DNA of 23,388 bases from an uncultured Oscillospiraceae bacterium (GTDB taxonomy: Bacteria; Bacillota; Clostridia; Oscillospirales; Oscillospiraceae), in contig CAAFPE010000103.1 of assembly GCA_900764755.1 (NCBI GenBank), positions 1-23,388 on the forward strand, read 5' to 3'. The notes beneath the pieces were generated by a model that searched no databases, was not told where the DNA came from, and saw only the letters and a program-made list of their open reading frames with translations. How positions within the stretch are numbered: the stretch's first letter is position 1; each line of letters starts with the position of its first letter. A program made the position numbers and the translations under genes. This document shows, in pieces, positions 7,566 through 14,577 of this stretch.

Positions 7566-7595
7566 TAGTATCCGCAGGAAATGGCCGGATATGCA
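7566..7595 (-). promoter_or_regulatory. Sigma-G-like (forespore) promoter of spoVT
   Basis: On the minus strand TGCATA, a 17-base spacer and GATACTA. Sigma-G promoters in Bacillus approximate TGAATA and CATACTA with 17-18 bases between them, so this matches 5 of 6 and 6 of 7. Bacillus spoVT is known to be sigma-G dependent. Sigma-F recognises similar sequences and is not excluded. Confidence 0.65.
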
Positions 7596-7617
7596 GAATG
7601 TGTTGAGCCGGACAGAA

Positions 7618-7655
7618 AGCGGTCCGCCGCCTGCGAGGGCAGACAGCGGACCGCT
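7618..7655 (-). terminator. Probable terminator of the lspA-rluD operon
   Basis: AGCGGTCCGC and GCGGACCGCT form a perfect ten-base stem around an 18-base loop, with the minus-strand tail reading CTTTCTGT. It begins about 50 bases after the pseudouridine synthase stop and lies just upstream of the spoVT promoter. A second imperfect hairpin (7674-7708) overlaps the stop codon itself. Confidence 0.65.
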
Positions 7656-7704
7656 GATCGATTGCATTTTGTGTTGACGACAGCGATTTTTCCGGCTCCT
7701 GCTG

Positions 7705-8622
7705 TCAAAGAGATTGCAGCTCCAGCTTGCGTAAGACCGCCTGGAACCAGTCGGGCAGGGGACATTCCAGTTCCACGGGGCGGCCGGTGGAGGGGTGGAT
7801 GAATTTCAAGCGCCGGGCGTGGAGGCACTGGCCGGCCAGACCGGGCCAGGGCTTCCGGCTGCCGTACACCGTGTCCCCAAGGAGCGGGTGGCCCACAGAG
7901 GCCAGATGGACCCGGATCTGGTGGGTGCGCCCTGTCTCCAAACGGCACTCCACATGGGTAAAGCCGCGGTACCTTGCCAGTACGGACCAGTGGGTCACGG
8001 CGGGGCGGCCCGTTCGGGGCTCCACCGCCATCCGCTTCCGGTCCACCGGGTGCCGGCCGATGGGAGCGTCCACGGTGCCGCTGTCCTCCCGGAAGCTGCC
8101 CACCGCCACCGCCTCATACACCCGGGCCAGGGAATGGTCCTGAAGCTGGGCAGCCAGGGCCAGGTGGGCCCGGTCGTTTTTCGCAGCGATGATCAGGCCG
8201 GAGGTGTCCCGGTCGATGCGGTGGACGATGCCGGGGCGCAGGACCCCATTGATGCCGGAGAGGGTATCCCCGCAGTGGAAGAGCAGAGCGTTTACCAGCG
8301 TCCCATCCGGATGCCCCGGGGCGGGATGGACCACCATGCCCACCGGCTTATTCACCACGATCACATCCCCGTCCTCATATACCACGTCCAGAGGAATGTC
8401 CTGGGGGAGGACGTCCACAGGCTCGGGCTCGGGGAGGAGGACCTCCACCACATCGCCGGCGGCGGGGCGGTCATTCTTTTTCAACGCTTTTCCGCGAGAG
8501 GTCACTGCCCCATCCTCCAGCAGGCGCTGGGCGGCGGAGCGGGTCAGCCCCTCCACGCTGCGGGCCAGAAAGGCGTCCAGCCGCTCGCCGGATTGCTGGA
8601 CGGTGAGGGTGATAGCGGTCAT
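7705..8622 (-). CDS. rluD: RluA/RluD-family 23S rRNA pseudouridine synthase
   Basis: Enzyme of 305 aa that isomerises uridine to pseudouridine in large-subunit rRNA. An N-terminal S4 RNA-binding domain (about 12-70) precedes the catalytic domain with HRIDRDTSGL, where Asp137 is the catalytic residue. NKPVGMVVHPAPGHPDGTLVN and RLETGRTHQIRVHLAS are the other conserved blocks. Size and domain order match RluD/YlyB. Clostridia carry several paralogues, so the exact target sites (E. coli RluD makes 1911, 1915, 1917) are not certain. The ATG at 8622 overlaps the lspA stop in ATGA and has AGGAG eight bases upstream. The lspA-rluD pairing is the common Firmicutes arrangement. Confidence 0.93.
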   Translation of the reverse strand: MTAITLTVQQSGERLDAFLARSVEGLTRSAAQRLLEDGAVTSRGKALKKNDRPAAGDVVEVLLPEPEPVDVLPQDIPLDVVYEDGDVIVVNKPVGMVVHPAPGHPDGTLVNALLFHCGDTLSGINGVLRPGIVHRIDRDTSGLIIAAKNDRAHLALAAQLQDHSLARVYEAVAVGSFREDSGTVDAPIGRHPVDRKRMAVEPRTGRPAVTHWSVLARYRGFTHVECRLETGRTHQIRVHLASVGHPLLGDTVYGSRKPWPGLAGQCLHARRLKFIHPSTGRPVELECPLPDWFQAVLRKLELQSL

Positions 8623-9098
8623 GGGCGGCGCTCCTGGGCGGGCAGGCCCTTCTCCAACCGCTCATAGCCCCACATATAGTAGACTGCGGCGGCGATGCCC
8701 CCCGCCACCACGCAGATGTCCGCCACATTGAACACAGCAAACTCCATAAAGAGCACATGGAACATATCCACCACATAGCCCTGGAACGCCCGGTCGATGA
8801 GGTTGCCCACCGCGCCCGCCAGCAGCAGGGCCAAGGAGATCCGGCCGAAGGGGTGGCGGAAAAAGCCTCGCACCAGTGCCATCAGCAACAGGACCGACAT
8901 CACTAGGGAGATCAGGGTGAGCAGCCAGGTGTGTTCTGAGAACAGGGAGAAGGCCGCCCCGGTGTTCTGCACATAGGTCAGGTCCAGAATATGGGGCAGA
9001 AAGGGGATGTACTCCCCAGGAGAAATATTTTGGACCACAAGGTATTTGACCAGCTGGTCCAGGGCCACCAGGGCCACCACAAGCACGGCATACAACAT
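8619..9098 (-). CDS. lspA: Lipoprotein signal peptidase II (LspA)
   Basis: Integral membrane aspartyl protease of 159 aa that removes signal peptides from prolipoproteins after lipidation. It has four hydrophobic segments. The catalytic aspartates lie in GNLIDR (Asp102) and FNVAD (Asp127), and the VQNTGAAFSLF block is also conserved. Length is normal. The ATG at 9098 has AAGGAG eight bases upstream. It is the first gene of the unit with the pseudouridine synthase. Its substrates would include the lipoprotein subunit of the efflux system at 13339. Confidence 0.97.
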   Translation of the reverse strand: MLYAVLVVALVALDQLVKYLVVQNISPGEYIPFLPHILDLTYVQNTGAAFSLFSEHTWLLTLISLVMSVLLLMALVRGFFRHPFGRISLALLLAGAVGNLIDRAFQGYVVDMFHVLFMEFAVFNVADICVVAGGIAAAVYYMWGYERLEKGLPAQERRP

Positions 9099-9135
9099 GG
9101 AGGGTTCTCCTTTTCAACGGTCACTTTTTGTTTCT

Positions 9136-9164
9136 ATTCTATCATGTTCCGCTCCGGGGGACAA
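9136..9164 (-). promoter_or_regulatory. Sigma-A promoter of lspA
   Basis: On the minus strand TTGTCC, a 17-base spacer and TAGAAT, with an extended -10 TGA. Its -35 lies only 22 bases from the -35 of the divergent promoter at 9187. Confidence 0.75.
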
Positions 9165-9186
9165 CGGGGAATTTTCCTGGTTTCGG

Positions 9187-9216
9187 TTGACAGTACAACG
9201 GAGGGCCGCCTACAAT
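9187..9216 (+). promoter_or_regulatory. Sigma-A promoter of the radical SAM activase gene
   Basis: TTGACA (perfect -35), an 18-base spacer and TACAAT. The expected start of transcription is near 9223, about 26 bases before the ATG, leaving room for little more than the ribosome site. Confidence 0.78.
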
Positions 9217-9248
9217 GGGGGGAGACCGCGGACAAGGAGGAGATTGGG

Positions 9249-9938
9249 ATGGAGATACAGGGCTTGCAGAAAATGACCCTGCTGGACTATCCAGGCAAGG
9301 TGGCCTGCACCGTGTTTTTAGGAGGGTGCGATCTGCGCTGTCCCTTCTGCCACAACGGAGAGTTGGTGGAGGGGGAGGCCCCCGCCGCCTTGAACGATAG
9401 GGAACTGACCGCGTTTTTGAAAAAACGGCAGGGCCTGCTGGATGGGGTGTGCGTCACCGGAGGAGAGCCCCTGCTCCGGCCGGAACTGGAGGGGCTGCTG
9501 AGCCAGATCAAAAATCTGGGCTTTCCGGTGAAGCTGGACACCAACGGCAGCCACCCGGACCGGCTGCGCCGCCTGACGGAGGCCGGGCTGGTGGACTATG
9601 TGGCCATGGACATTAAAAACAGCCCGGAGCGGTATGGGGAGACGGCAGGGCGGCCCGGCCTGGACCTGGCTCCCTTCCGGGAGAGCGTCTCCTTCCTCCT
9701 CTCCGAGGCGGTGGATTACGAGTTCCGCACCACGGTGGTGCGGGAGCTCCATGACGGGGACAGCTTCCGGGACATCGGCCCCTGGCTGTCCGGGGCCCGG
9801 CGGTACTACCTTCAGAGCTTTGTAGACCGGGATACGGTGCTCCAGGCGGGGCTCCACCCCTGGGACCGTGAGAGCCTGGAGGGGTTCGCCGCATTGGTGC
9901 GGCCCTGGGTGGAGCAGGTAGAGCTGCGGGGGGTGTGA
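9249..9938 (+). CDS. Anaerobic ribonucleoside-triphosphate reductase activating protein, NrdG2-type radical SAM
   Basis: Radical SAM protein of 229 aa. The cluster-binding motif CDLRCPFC gives a CxxxCxxC arrangement (Cys27, Cys31, Cys34) binding the 4Fe-4S that cleaves S-adenosylmethionine. VTGGEPLLRPELEGLL is the SAM-binding GGEP region and LDTNGSHPDRL the next strand. The N-terminal KMTLLDYPGKVACTVFLGG fits the NrdG2 subgroup. Such proteins install a glycyl radical on the anaerobic class III reductase NrdD, but no nrdD is next to it, so another glycyl-radical partner is possible. The ATG at 9249 has AAGGAGG eight bases upstream; open frame further upstream runs through the promoter. It is convergent with the sensor kinase gene, only seven bases separating the stops. 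Confidence 0.88.
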   Translation: MEIQGLQKMTLLDYPGKVACTVFLGGCDLRCPFCHNGELVEGEAPAALNDRELTAFLKKRQGLLDGVCVTGGEPLLRPELEGLLSQIKNLGFPVKLDTNGSHPDRLRRLTEAGLVDYVAMDIKNSPERYGETAGRPGLDLAPFRESVSFLLSEAVDYEFRTTVVRELHDGDSFRDIGPWLSGARRYYLQSFVDRDTVLQAGLHPWDRESLEGFAALVRPWVEQVELRGV

Positions 9939-9949
9939 TCCGGGATCAC
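9935..9949. repeat. Palindrome spanning two convergent stop codons
   Basis: GTGATCC-G-GGATCAC is a perfect seven-base inverted repeat containing the TGA of the plus-strand activase gene and, in mirror position, the TGA of the minus-strand kinase gene. There is no U tract, so it is a weak terminator at best. Confidence 0.6.
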
Positions 9950-10986
9950 CGGCTCCGGGGGAGGAGCACCGTAAACACGCTGCCCTGGTCAGGGATGCTG
10001 TCCACCTGGATCTGGCCGCCGCACAGTTCGACGATGCGGTGGACAATGGACAGGCCCAGGCCCAAGCCCTTCTCTGTATGATTTGGCTCCCCCTGGTAGT
10101 ACTGGTCAAAGATGTGGGACATCATCTCCGGGGACATCCCGATCCCGGTGTCAGAGATCCGGACCTGGATCTGCTCCGGGGAGCACTGGAGGGTGACGGA
10201 CACCTCGCCCCCCTCGGGGGTGAATTTGATGGCGTTGTTCAGCAGATTGATCCAGACATGGCGCATCAGCTCCTCATTCCCCACATAGGTGACGGGCTCC
10301 AGGTCGGCGGAGAAGGCGATGCGCTTTTTCTCCCAGGCACTGGAGAGCAGGATGGTGCACCGCTTGATCTGCTCGTCCAGGGGAAAGGGTTCCTTTTCCG
10401 GAATCGAGTGCTGGGACTCCAGCCGGGACATCAGCAGGGTGCTGTTGGCCAGATTGGCCAGGCGGTGGGCCTCCTCGGCGATGATCTGAAGATACTGGCT
10501 GCGCTCCTCCTCGGTGAGGCCGGGCTCCTGGAGCAGTTCTGCAAAGCCGGAGACAGCGGTGATGGGGGTCTTGAACTCGTGGGAGAAGCTGTTGATAAAA
10601 TCCTCCCGCAGTGTCTGGACCCCCTGGAGTTCCTCTGCCATCTTGTTAAAATCCTCATAGGCGGCGGCCAGCGGGCCGCCCCGGCTGGGATCCAGCCGCA
10701 GGGAGAAGTTGCCCTCTGCCACACTGCGCAGCCCCCCTGCCAGCCCGGTGAGGAACTGGTTGAAACGGTAATTCAGGCCGCAGCCCAGGGTCACCATGGA
10801 ACAGACGATGAACAGCAGCGACCCCATACCGTGAGACTGTGAGGCAGGGAGGGGCATCCCGGTCAGAAGCCAGGAGCCCGCCATGTACAGGACGGTGCAA
10901 ATCAGGTTGGACAGGATGGCCAGAATGACAAATTCCTTGGTCAGCCACAGCAGCAGGCTGACATTGGGCCTCTGTTTCCGCTTCAT
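9946..10986 (-). CDS. Two-component sensor histidine kinase
   Basis: Membrane histidine kinase of 346 aa. Two membrane segments (about 17-41 and 54-72) are joined by only about a dozen residues, so there is essentially no extracytoplasmic sensor domain. A HAMP-like linker (about 73-125) leads to the H box SFSHEFKTPITAVSGF with phospho-acceptor His136, the N box NLLNNAIKFTPEGG, G1 DTGIGM and G2 GLGLGLSI. It overlaps the regulator stop in ATGA and has GGAGG seven bases upstream, so the pair is translationally coupled. Kinases without an outer sensor usually detect something in the membrane or a partner transporter. Together with the adjacent efflux operon, a role in sensing membrane-active compounds or pump substrate is likely but inferred. 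Confidence 0.94.
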   Translation of the reverse strand: MKRKQRPNVSLLLWLTKEFVILAILSNLICTVLYMAGSWLLTGMPLPASQSHGMGSLLFIVCSMVTLGCGLNYRFNQFLTGLAGGLRSVAEGNFSLRLDPSRGGPLAAAYEDFNKMAEELQGVQTLREDFINSFSHEFKTPITAVSGFAELLQEPGLTEEERSQYLQIIAEEAHRLANLANSTLLMSRLESQHSIPEKEPFPLDEQIKRCTILLSSAWEKKRIAFSADLEPVTYVGNEELMRHVWINLLNNAIKFTPEGGEVSVTLQCSPEQIQVRISDTGIGMSPEMMSHIFDQYYQGEPNHTEKGLGLGLSIVHRIVELCGGQIQVDSIPDQGSVFTVLLPRSR

Positions 10987-11654
10987 TCCAGTACCTCCGC
11001 CTTATAGCCCAGACCCTTAATGGTGATGATCCGAAACTCTTCAATGGTGCGCAGCTTGTTGCGCAGGCGGCTGATGTGGGTCTTGACAGTGTCCTCTCCG
11101 CTTTCGGAGTCGAAGCCCCATATATCATCCAGCAGCTGATTCCGAGTGAAGATCTGCCCGGGGTAGGAGAGCAGCTTGTAGAGCAGTTCGAACTCCTTTT
11201 TTGGCAGTTCCAGCACCTGCTCCCCACGGGAGACGGTGTAGGTGCTGGAGTCCAGCACCACCGGGCCGATCACGATCCGCCGCTCACTGGCGATATGGGC
11301 CCGGCGGAGCAGGGCGTTGATCCGCCAGGTCAGTTCCTCATAGTTCACTGGCTTGGTCATGTAGTCGTCCACACCGGAGGAGAAGCCCCGGCGCTTATCC
11401 TCGAAGGACTGCTTGGCAGTGAGCAGCAGCACCGGGATTCCATTGCCCTGGTCCCGCAAAGTCTGGACCAGGGTATAGCCGTCCATCCGGGGCATCATCA
11501 CGTCGGCAATGATCAGGTCCACAGGCTGCCGCTCCAGCAGCTCCAGAGCCTCTACACCGTCCTTGGCACAGACCATGGTAAACTGATTCTTCAGCTTGGC
11601 GCAGGTAAGCAGGCGCATGGATGCCTCGTCCTCCACCAGCAAGATGGTTGCCAT
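10983..11654 (-). CDS. OmpR/PhoB-family response regulator
   Basis: Response regulator of 223 aa. The receiver domain has the acidic pocket VEDE (Glu8, Asp9), phospho-acceptor Asp51 in IIADVMMPRMDG and LLTAKQ with the conserved Thr and Lys. The C-terminal winged helix (about 125-221) includes LPKKEFELLYKLLSYPGQIF and the recognition-helix region TVKTHISRLRNKL. I choose the ATG at 11654 because AAAGGAG lies eight bases upstream; an ATG at 11660 would be only two bases from it. It is transcribed away from the TolC-like/RND operon across a shared intergenic region holding OmpR-type tandem sites, so it probably controls the pump. Confidence 0.94.
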   Translation of the reverse strand: MATILLVEDEASMRLLTCAKLKNQFTMVCAKDGVEALELLERQPVDLIIADVMMPRMDGYTLVQTLRDQGNGIPVLLLTAKQSFEDKRRGFSSGVDDYMTKPVNYEELTWRINALLRRAHIASERRIVIGPVVLDSSTYTVSRGEQVLELPKKEFELLYKLLSYPGQIFTRNQLLDDIWGFDSESGEDTVKTHISRLRNKLRTIEEFRIITIKGLGYKAEVLE

Positions 11655-11767
11655 CTCCATCACTCCTTTGTATCGAGATAAGGAAGCGGCTCCAGACATA
11701 CACTGAGAGAGGCCGGTTCCCAAAAGGCGGTATGATCCACCTTATTTTTCAATCTATGCTATATTAC

Positions 11768-11796
11768 ATTATAAAGAGAAGGGCAGCCCGCGTCAA
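11768..11796 (-). promoter_or_regulatory. Sigma-A promoter of the two-component system
   Basis: On the minus strand TTGACG, a 17-base spacer and a perfect TATAAT. Transcription should begin near 11761, leaving about 107 bases of leader before the regulator ATG. Confidence 0.85.
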
Positions 11797-11863
11797 AGCC
11801 AGGTGTCCCCGCTGTGGGCAGAATACCACACTGCCCCTTATACTCTGAGGGTAACGAAGCTTG

Positions 11864-11880
11864 GTAAACCCAATGTAAAC
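11864..11880 (+). promoter_or_regulatory. Distal tandem GTAAAC pair, candidate response-regulator site
   Basis: GTAAAC-N5-GTAAAC, two identical hexamers with an 11-base period, the half-site spacing of OmpR/PhoB-family dimers. It is the reverse complement of the pair at 11987-12003 and about 120 bases away from it. In minus orientation a weak TACCCT box follows ten bases after it. Confidence 0.6.
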
Positions 11881-11986
11881 TTTTGGTTCCTTTTTTGTAT
11901 TTTATTTACTTTCTGTGATTCTGACGAAGAATCAGCGCCGCTCAGAGCGGAAAACAGTGAGTATGTACAGAGTCGATCCCCGCCGT

Positions 11987-12019
11987 GTTTACGTTCAGTT
12001 TACCTTAGGCGTCTATGAT
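11987..12019 (+). promoter_or_regulatory. Candidate response-regulator-activated promoter of the efflux operon
   Basis: GTTTAC-N5-GTTTAC (11987-12003) has an 11-base period and is followed ten bases later by TATGAT (12014-12019), four of six matches to the -10 consensus. No recognisable -35 exists at the right distance, because the tandem hexamers occupy that position, as in promoters activated by PhoB-type regulators. Transcription would start near 12026, about 54 bases before the ATG of the TolC-like gene. Confidence 0.62.
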
Positions 12020-12079
12020 GAAAACTGACAGAGACACGAACAGGACGAGTGACTGATGTTTAAGATGGAGGATCATCCT

Positions 12080-13315
12080 ATGAGACGAACATTTGCGCTG
12101 CTGCTGGCCGCCGTGATGGCCGCCGGCACACTGACTTCGCCGGCGATGGCCGCCGGGAGCCAGAAGGAAGGACTTGCGGACAGCACCTCTCAGGAGGTGC
12201 AGGAGGAGACGAAGCTTCCGCCGGACCCAGAGGGGACGGTGACCTGGGCCAACCTGGACAGCCGGATCCGGTCGGGGAGCCTGAGCGCCCGGGTGCTCTC
12301 GGAGAACATCAGCGGGATCGAGGGGATCGACTACGACCTGATGTACGAGGACCTGCGGCGGCAGCTCAACGACATCGCCAACGCCCAATGGTACATCACG
12401 ATCCTGGGCGGGGACGACAGCTCCCTGGCCAATGCATACGATTCTCTTCGGGACACCTTTGACGATTTGAAGGAGGGCGAGGTCCAGGCGGACAACGCCG
12501 ACGTAGTCTGGCAGCTGAACAGCACAGTGGATCAGATGGTGGCCGCCGGCCAGACCCTGTACATCACCCTGGTGGGTCTGGAGCAGCAGGCCGCCGACGG
12601 CCAGCGGAGCCTGGCCGCCCTGGACCGGAGCCTGGAGGAACTGCGCCTGCGCCAGCAGCTGGGCCAGGTTTCCAAGCAGACCGTGACCGAGATAGAGGAA
12701 CAGCGCACTCAGGTAGTCAGTCAGCTGAACACCCTGAACACCACGATCATGACCTATAAATCTCAGCTTCAAACCCTGATCGGGGCGGAGCCCACCGGGG
12801 AGATCACCCTGGGCGCCCTGCCTGTTCAAGGGGAGGACGGGTGGACCGCGCCGGACTACGAGGCTGATCTGACCGCAGCCAAGGCCGCCAGCTGGACCCT
12901 GCGCAATGCAGAAAAGACACTAAAGGATGCCAAGGAGGACTGGAACGACGCTCAGAGCGACTACCGGGGCTCCCGGAAACAGTACCTGCTCCAGGCCGCT
13001 GAGCACACCTGGGAGGCCGCCCAGCTGACTTACCAGTCTGCCTTCCAGGATTTTGAGACCTCCTTCCGTGCCCTGTACGATTCCCTGGCAGACAAGGAGA
13101 ACACACTGAACAGCAAGCTGTCCGCCCTGGCCTGGCAGCAGACGGTGCTGGAGACCACCCAAAAGCGGCATGAACTGGGTCAGGTATCAAAGATGAAGCT
13201 GTTGGCTGCCCAGGATGACCTGGCGGCTGTCCAGTCCGCTGCGGACGGCGCCTGGAGAGACCTGCTCTCCGCCCGCACCAGCTACCGGTGGGCAGTAGAG
13301 CATGGCCTGATGTGA
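12080..13315 (+). CDS. Secreted TolC-like (outer membrane factor family) protein
   Basis: Exported coiled-coil protein of 411 aa. A signal peptide (MRRTFALLLAAVMAAG..., ending SPAMA-AGS) has no lipobox. The rest is mostly long alpha-helix in two similar halves. The element LGQVSK occurs at about residues 194-199 and 366-371, each preceding a helix (QTVTEIEEQRTQVVSQL and MKLLAAQDDLAAVQSA), the internal duplication typical of TolC/OMF proteins. IGAEPTGEITLGALP closes the first half, also OMF-like. At about 385 mature residues it is shorter than Gram-negative TolC, and I see no obvious beta-barrel strands, which would fit a single-membrane cell. The ATG at 12080 has GGAGG eight bases upstream; the ATG at 12056 has none. 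First gene of the operon with the fusion protein and RND pump. Its role without an outer membrane is unknown. Confidence 0.78.
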   Translation: MRRTFALLLAAVMAAGTLTSPAMAAGSQKEGLADSTSQEVQEETKLPPDPEGTVTWANLDSRIRSGSLSARVLSENISGIEGIDYDLMYEDLRRQLNDIANAQWYITILGGDDSSLANAYDSLRDTFDDLKEGEVQADNADVVWQLNSTVDQMVAAGQTLYITLVGLEQQAADGQRSLAALDRSLEELRLRQQLGQVSKQTVTEIEEQRTQVVSQLNTLNTTIMTYKSQLQTLIGAEPTGEITLGALPVQGEDGWTAPDYEADLTAAKAASWTLRNAEKTLKDAKEDWNDAQSDYRGSRKQYLLQAAEHTWEAAQLTYQSAFQDFETSFRALYDSLADKENTLNSKLSALAWQQTVLETTQKRHELGQVSKMKLLAAQDDLAAVQSAADGAWRDLLSARTSYRWAVEHGLM

Positions 13316-13338
13316 GAGAAAGGATGGAAGATCGCCCC

Positions 13339-14574
13339 ATGAAACGTACCATTTCCGTTGTGCTCTGTGCGGCCCTGTCCCTGACACTGGCCAGCTGCTC
13401 AGAGGAGAAGGAGCCCATGCTGGACCAGACAGTAACGGTGGAAACTACCGCCGCCCAGACTGGCGAGCTGAGCACCGAGAGCACCTATATCGGGACCATT
13501 TCCGCAGAGGGTACTGCCAGCGTGGTCTCTCTGGTCTCCGGCAATGTGGAGGAGGTCATGGTCTCGGTGGGAGACACGGTCTCTGCCGGGGATCCCCTGT
13601 GCCGCATCGACGACGAGAGCGCCCGCCTGTCCCTTCAAAATGCTCAGGCGGCCTATCAGAGCGCCCAGGAGAGCTATAACAGCGCCCAGGCGGGCTACGG
13701 CGGCGCCGACCTGCCAGTGCTGGAGGAGCAGCTGCGTATGGCCCGGGACAACTATGAGGACACCCAGCACCTCTTTGAGATGGGGGCCGCCTCCCAGGCG
13801 GAGGTGGACCAGGCCAACCAGGCTATGCTGTCCGCCCAGGCGGGGGTCGAGGCTGCCCGGGCCGGCCTGAGCTCCGCCCGGGCAGGGATCCAGTCTGCTC
13901 AGGTGGGTGTAAATTCCGCCCAGTACCAGCTGTCCCTCTACAACATGACCGCCCCCATCTCCGGGGTGGTGGAGGCGGTCAACCTGACCCTGAACAACTT
14001 CGCCTCCTCCGGAACGGTGGCCTTTGTCATCTCCAACGGCAGCAATAAAACGGTCACCTTCTACGTCACCGACCAGGTGCGCCAGACCTTAACCGCCGGC
14101 CAGGAGGTCTCGGTGGTCAGTGACGGCCGCACCTATCAGGGCGCGGTAACGGAGATCAGCGGCGTGGTGGACGCGGCCACCGGCCTGTTCAAGGTCAAGG
14201 CGGTCATCAACGAGGCCCAGTCCCTGCCCGACGGTCTGGCAGTGGAACTGACCACCACCGCCTACCGCTCCAGCGGAGCCGTCCTGATTCCCAGCGACGC
14301 GGTCTACTTTGATGAGGGCAATGCCTATGTCTATGTGGCCCAGGACGGGACCGCAGTGCGCACTGAGGTGTCTGTGGGCCTGTACACCGCAGACACCATC
14401 GCCGTCACCGGCGGCCTGACCGCCGGGGATGAGGTGATCACCACCTGGTCCGCCGGACTGAAGGACGGCGCACCCATCCGTCTGGCCGGACAGGAGGAAG
14501 CGGATGAGGGCGCTGACGCCTCCATCGCACCGGACGCCTCCGGCAGTGCTTCCAGCGGGACGGAGGCGCCGTAA
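13339..14574 (+). CDS. RND efflux membrane-fusion (HlyD/AcrA-like) lipoprotein
   Basis: Periplasmic-adaptor-type protein of 411 aa. The signal sequence ends in the lipobox LASC (Cys20), so it is probably lipid-anchored to the outer face of the cytoplasmic membrane. A split lipoyl domain (VVSLVSGNVEEVMVSVGDTV and later MTAPISGVVEAVNLTL) brackets a long Ala/Gln-rich coiled-coil hairpin (about 90-195) with repeated SAQ units. Beta-barrel and membrane-proximal parts follow (VTFYVTDQVRQTLTAGQEV; AYVYVAQDGTAVRTEVSVG). The C-terminus is a Ser/Ala/Asp-rich tail. The ATG at 13339 is favoured because it gives a proper lipoprotein signal; its ribosome site (GGAAG, eight bases upstream) is weak. An ATG at 13324 is the alternative. 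It should bridge the RND pump and the TolC-like protein. Confidence 0.92.
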   Translation: MKRTISVVLCAALSLTLASCSEEKEPMLDQTVTVETTAAQTGELSTESTYIGTISAEGTASVVSLVSGNVEEVMVSVGDTVSAGDPLCRIDDESARLSLQNAQAAYQSAQESYNSAQAGYGGADLPVLEEQLRMARDNYEDTQHLFEMGAASQAEVDQANQAMLSAQAGVEAARAGLSSARAGIQSAQVGVNSAQYQLSLYNMTAPISGVVEAVNLTLNNFASSGTVAFVISNGSNKTVTFYVTDQVRQTLTAGQEVSVVSDGRTYQGAVTEISGVVDAATGLFKVKAVINEAQSLPDGLAVELTTTAYRSSGAVLIPSDAVYFDEGNAYVYVAQDGTAVRTEVSVGLYTADTIAVTGGLTAGDEVITTWSAGLKDGAPIRLAGQEEADEGADASIAPDASGSASSGTEAP

Positions 14575-14577
14575 TCC

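Larger units (their letters stand above)
11655..12079. other. 425-base divergent regulatory region between regulator and efflux operon
   Basis: No coding sequence is supported here. Most of it is clearly more AT-rich than the neighbourhood. It holds the minus-strand regulator promoter (11768-11796), an upstream direct-repeat pair (11864-11880), the palindromes TGATTCT-N5-AGAATCA (11916-11934) and CCGCTC-A-GAGCGG (11938-11950), and a downstream direct-repeat pair with a -10-like box (11987-12019). A 71-codon open frame at 11803-12018 has no ribosome site and no recognisable product. Confidence 0.7.

Noticed and set aside
7674..7708. Imperfect hairpin over the rluD stop codon as its terminator
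   Set aside because: The stem has a two-base bulge and no U tract; the perfect ten-base stem at 7618-7655 is better.
11803..12018. 71-codon plus-strand open frame in the regulatory gap
   Set aside because: No ribosome site, no recognisable motif, and it runs through the candidate regulator sites and promoter.
12080..13315. Simple secreted coiled-coil protein unrelated to efflux
   Set aside because: The duplicated LGQVSK-helix units and the operon with fusion and RND subunits make a TolC-family origin more likely, though not certain.
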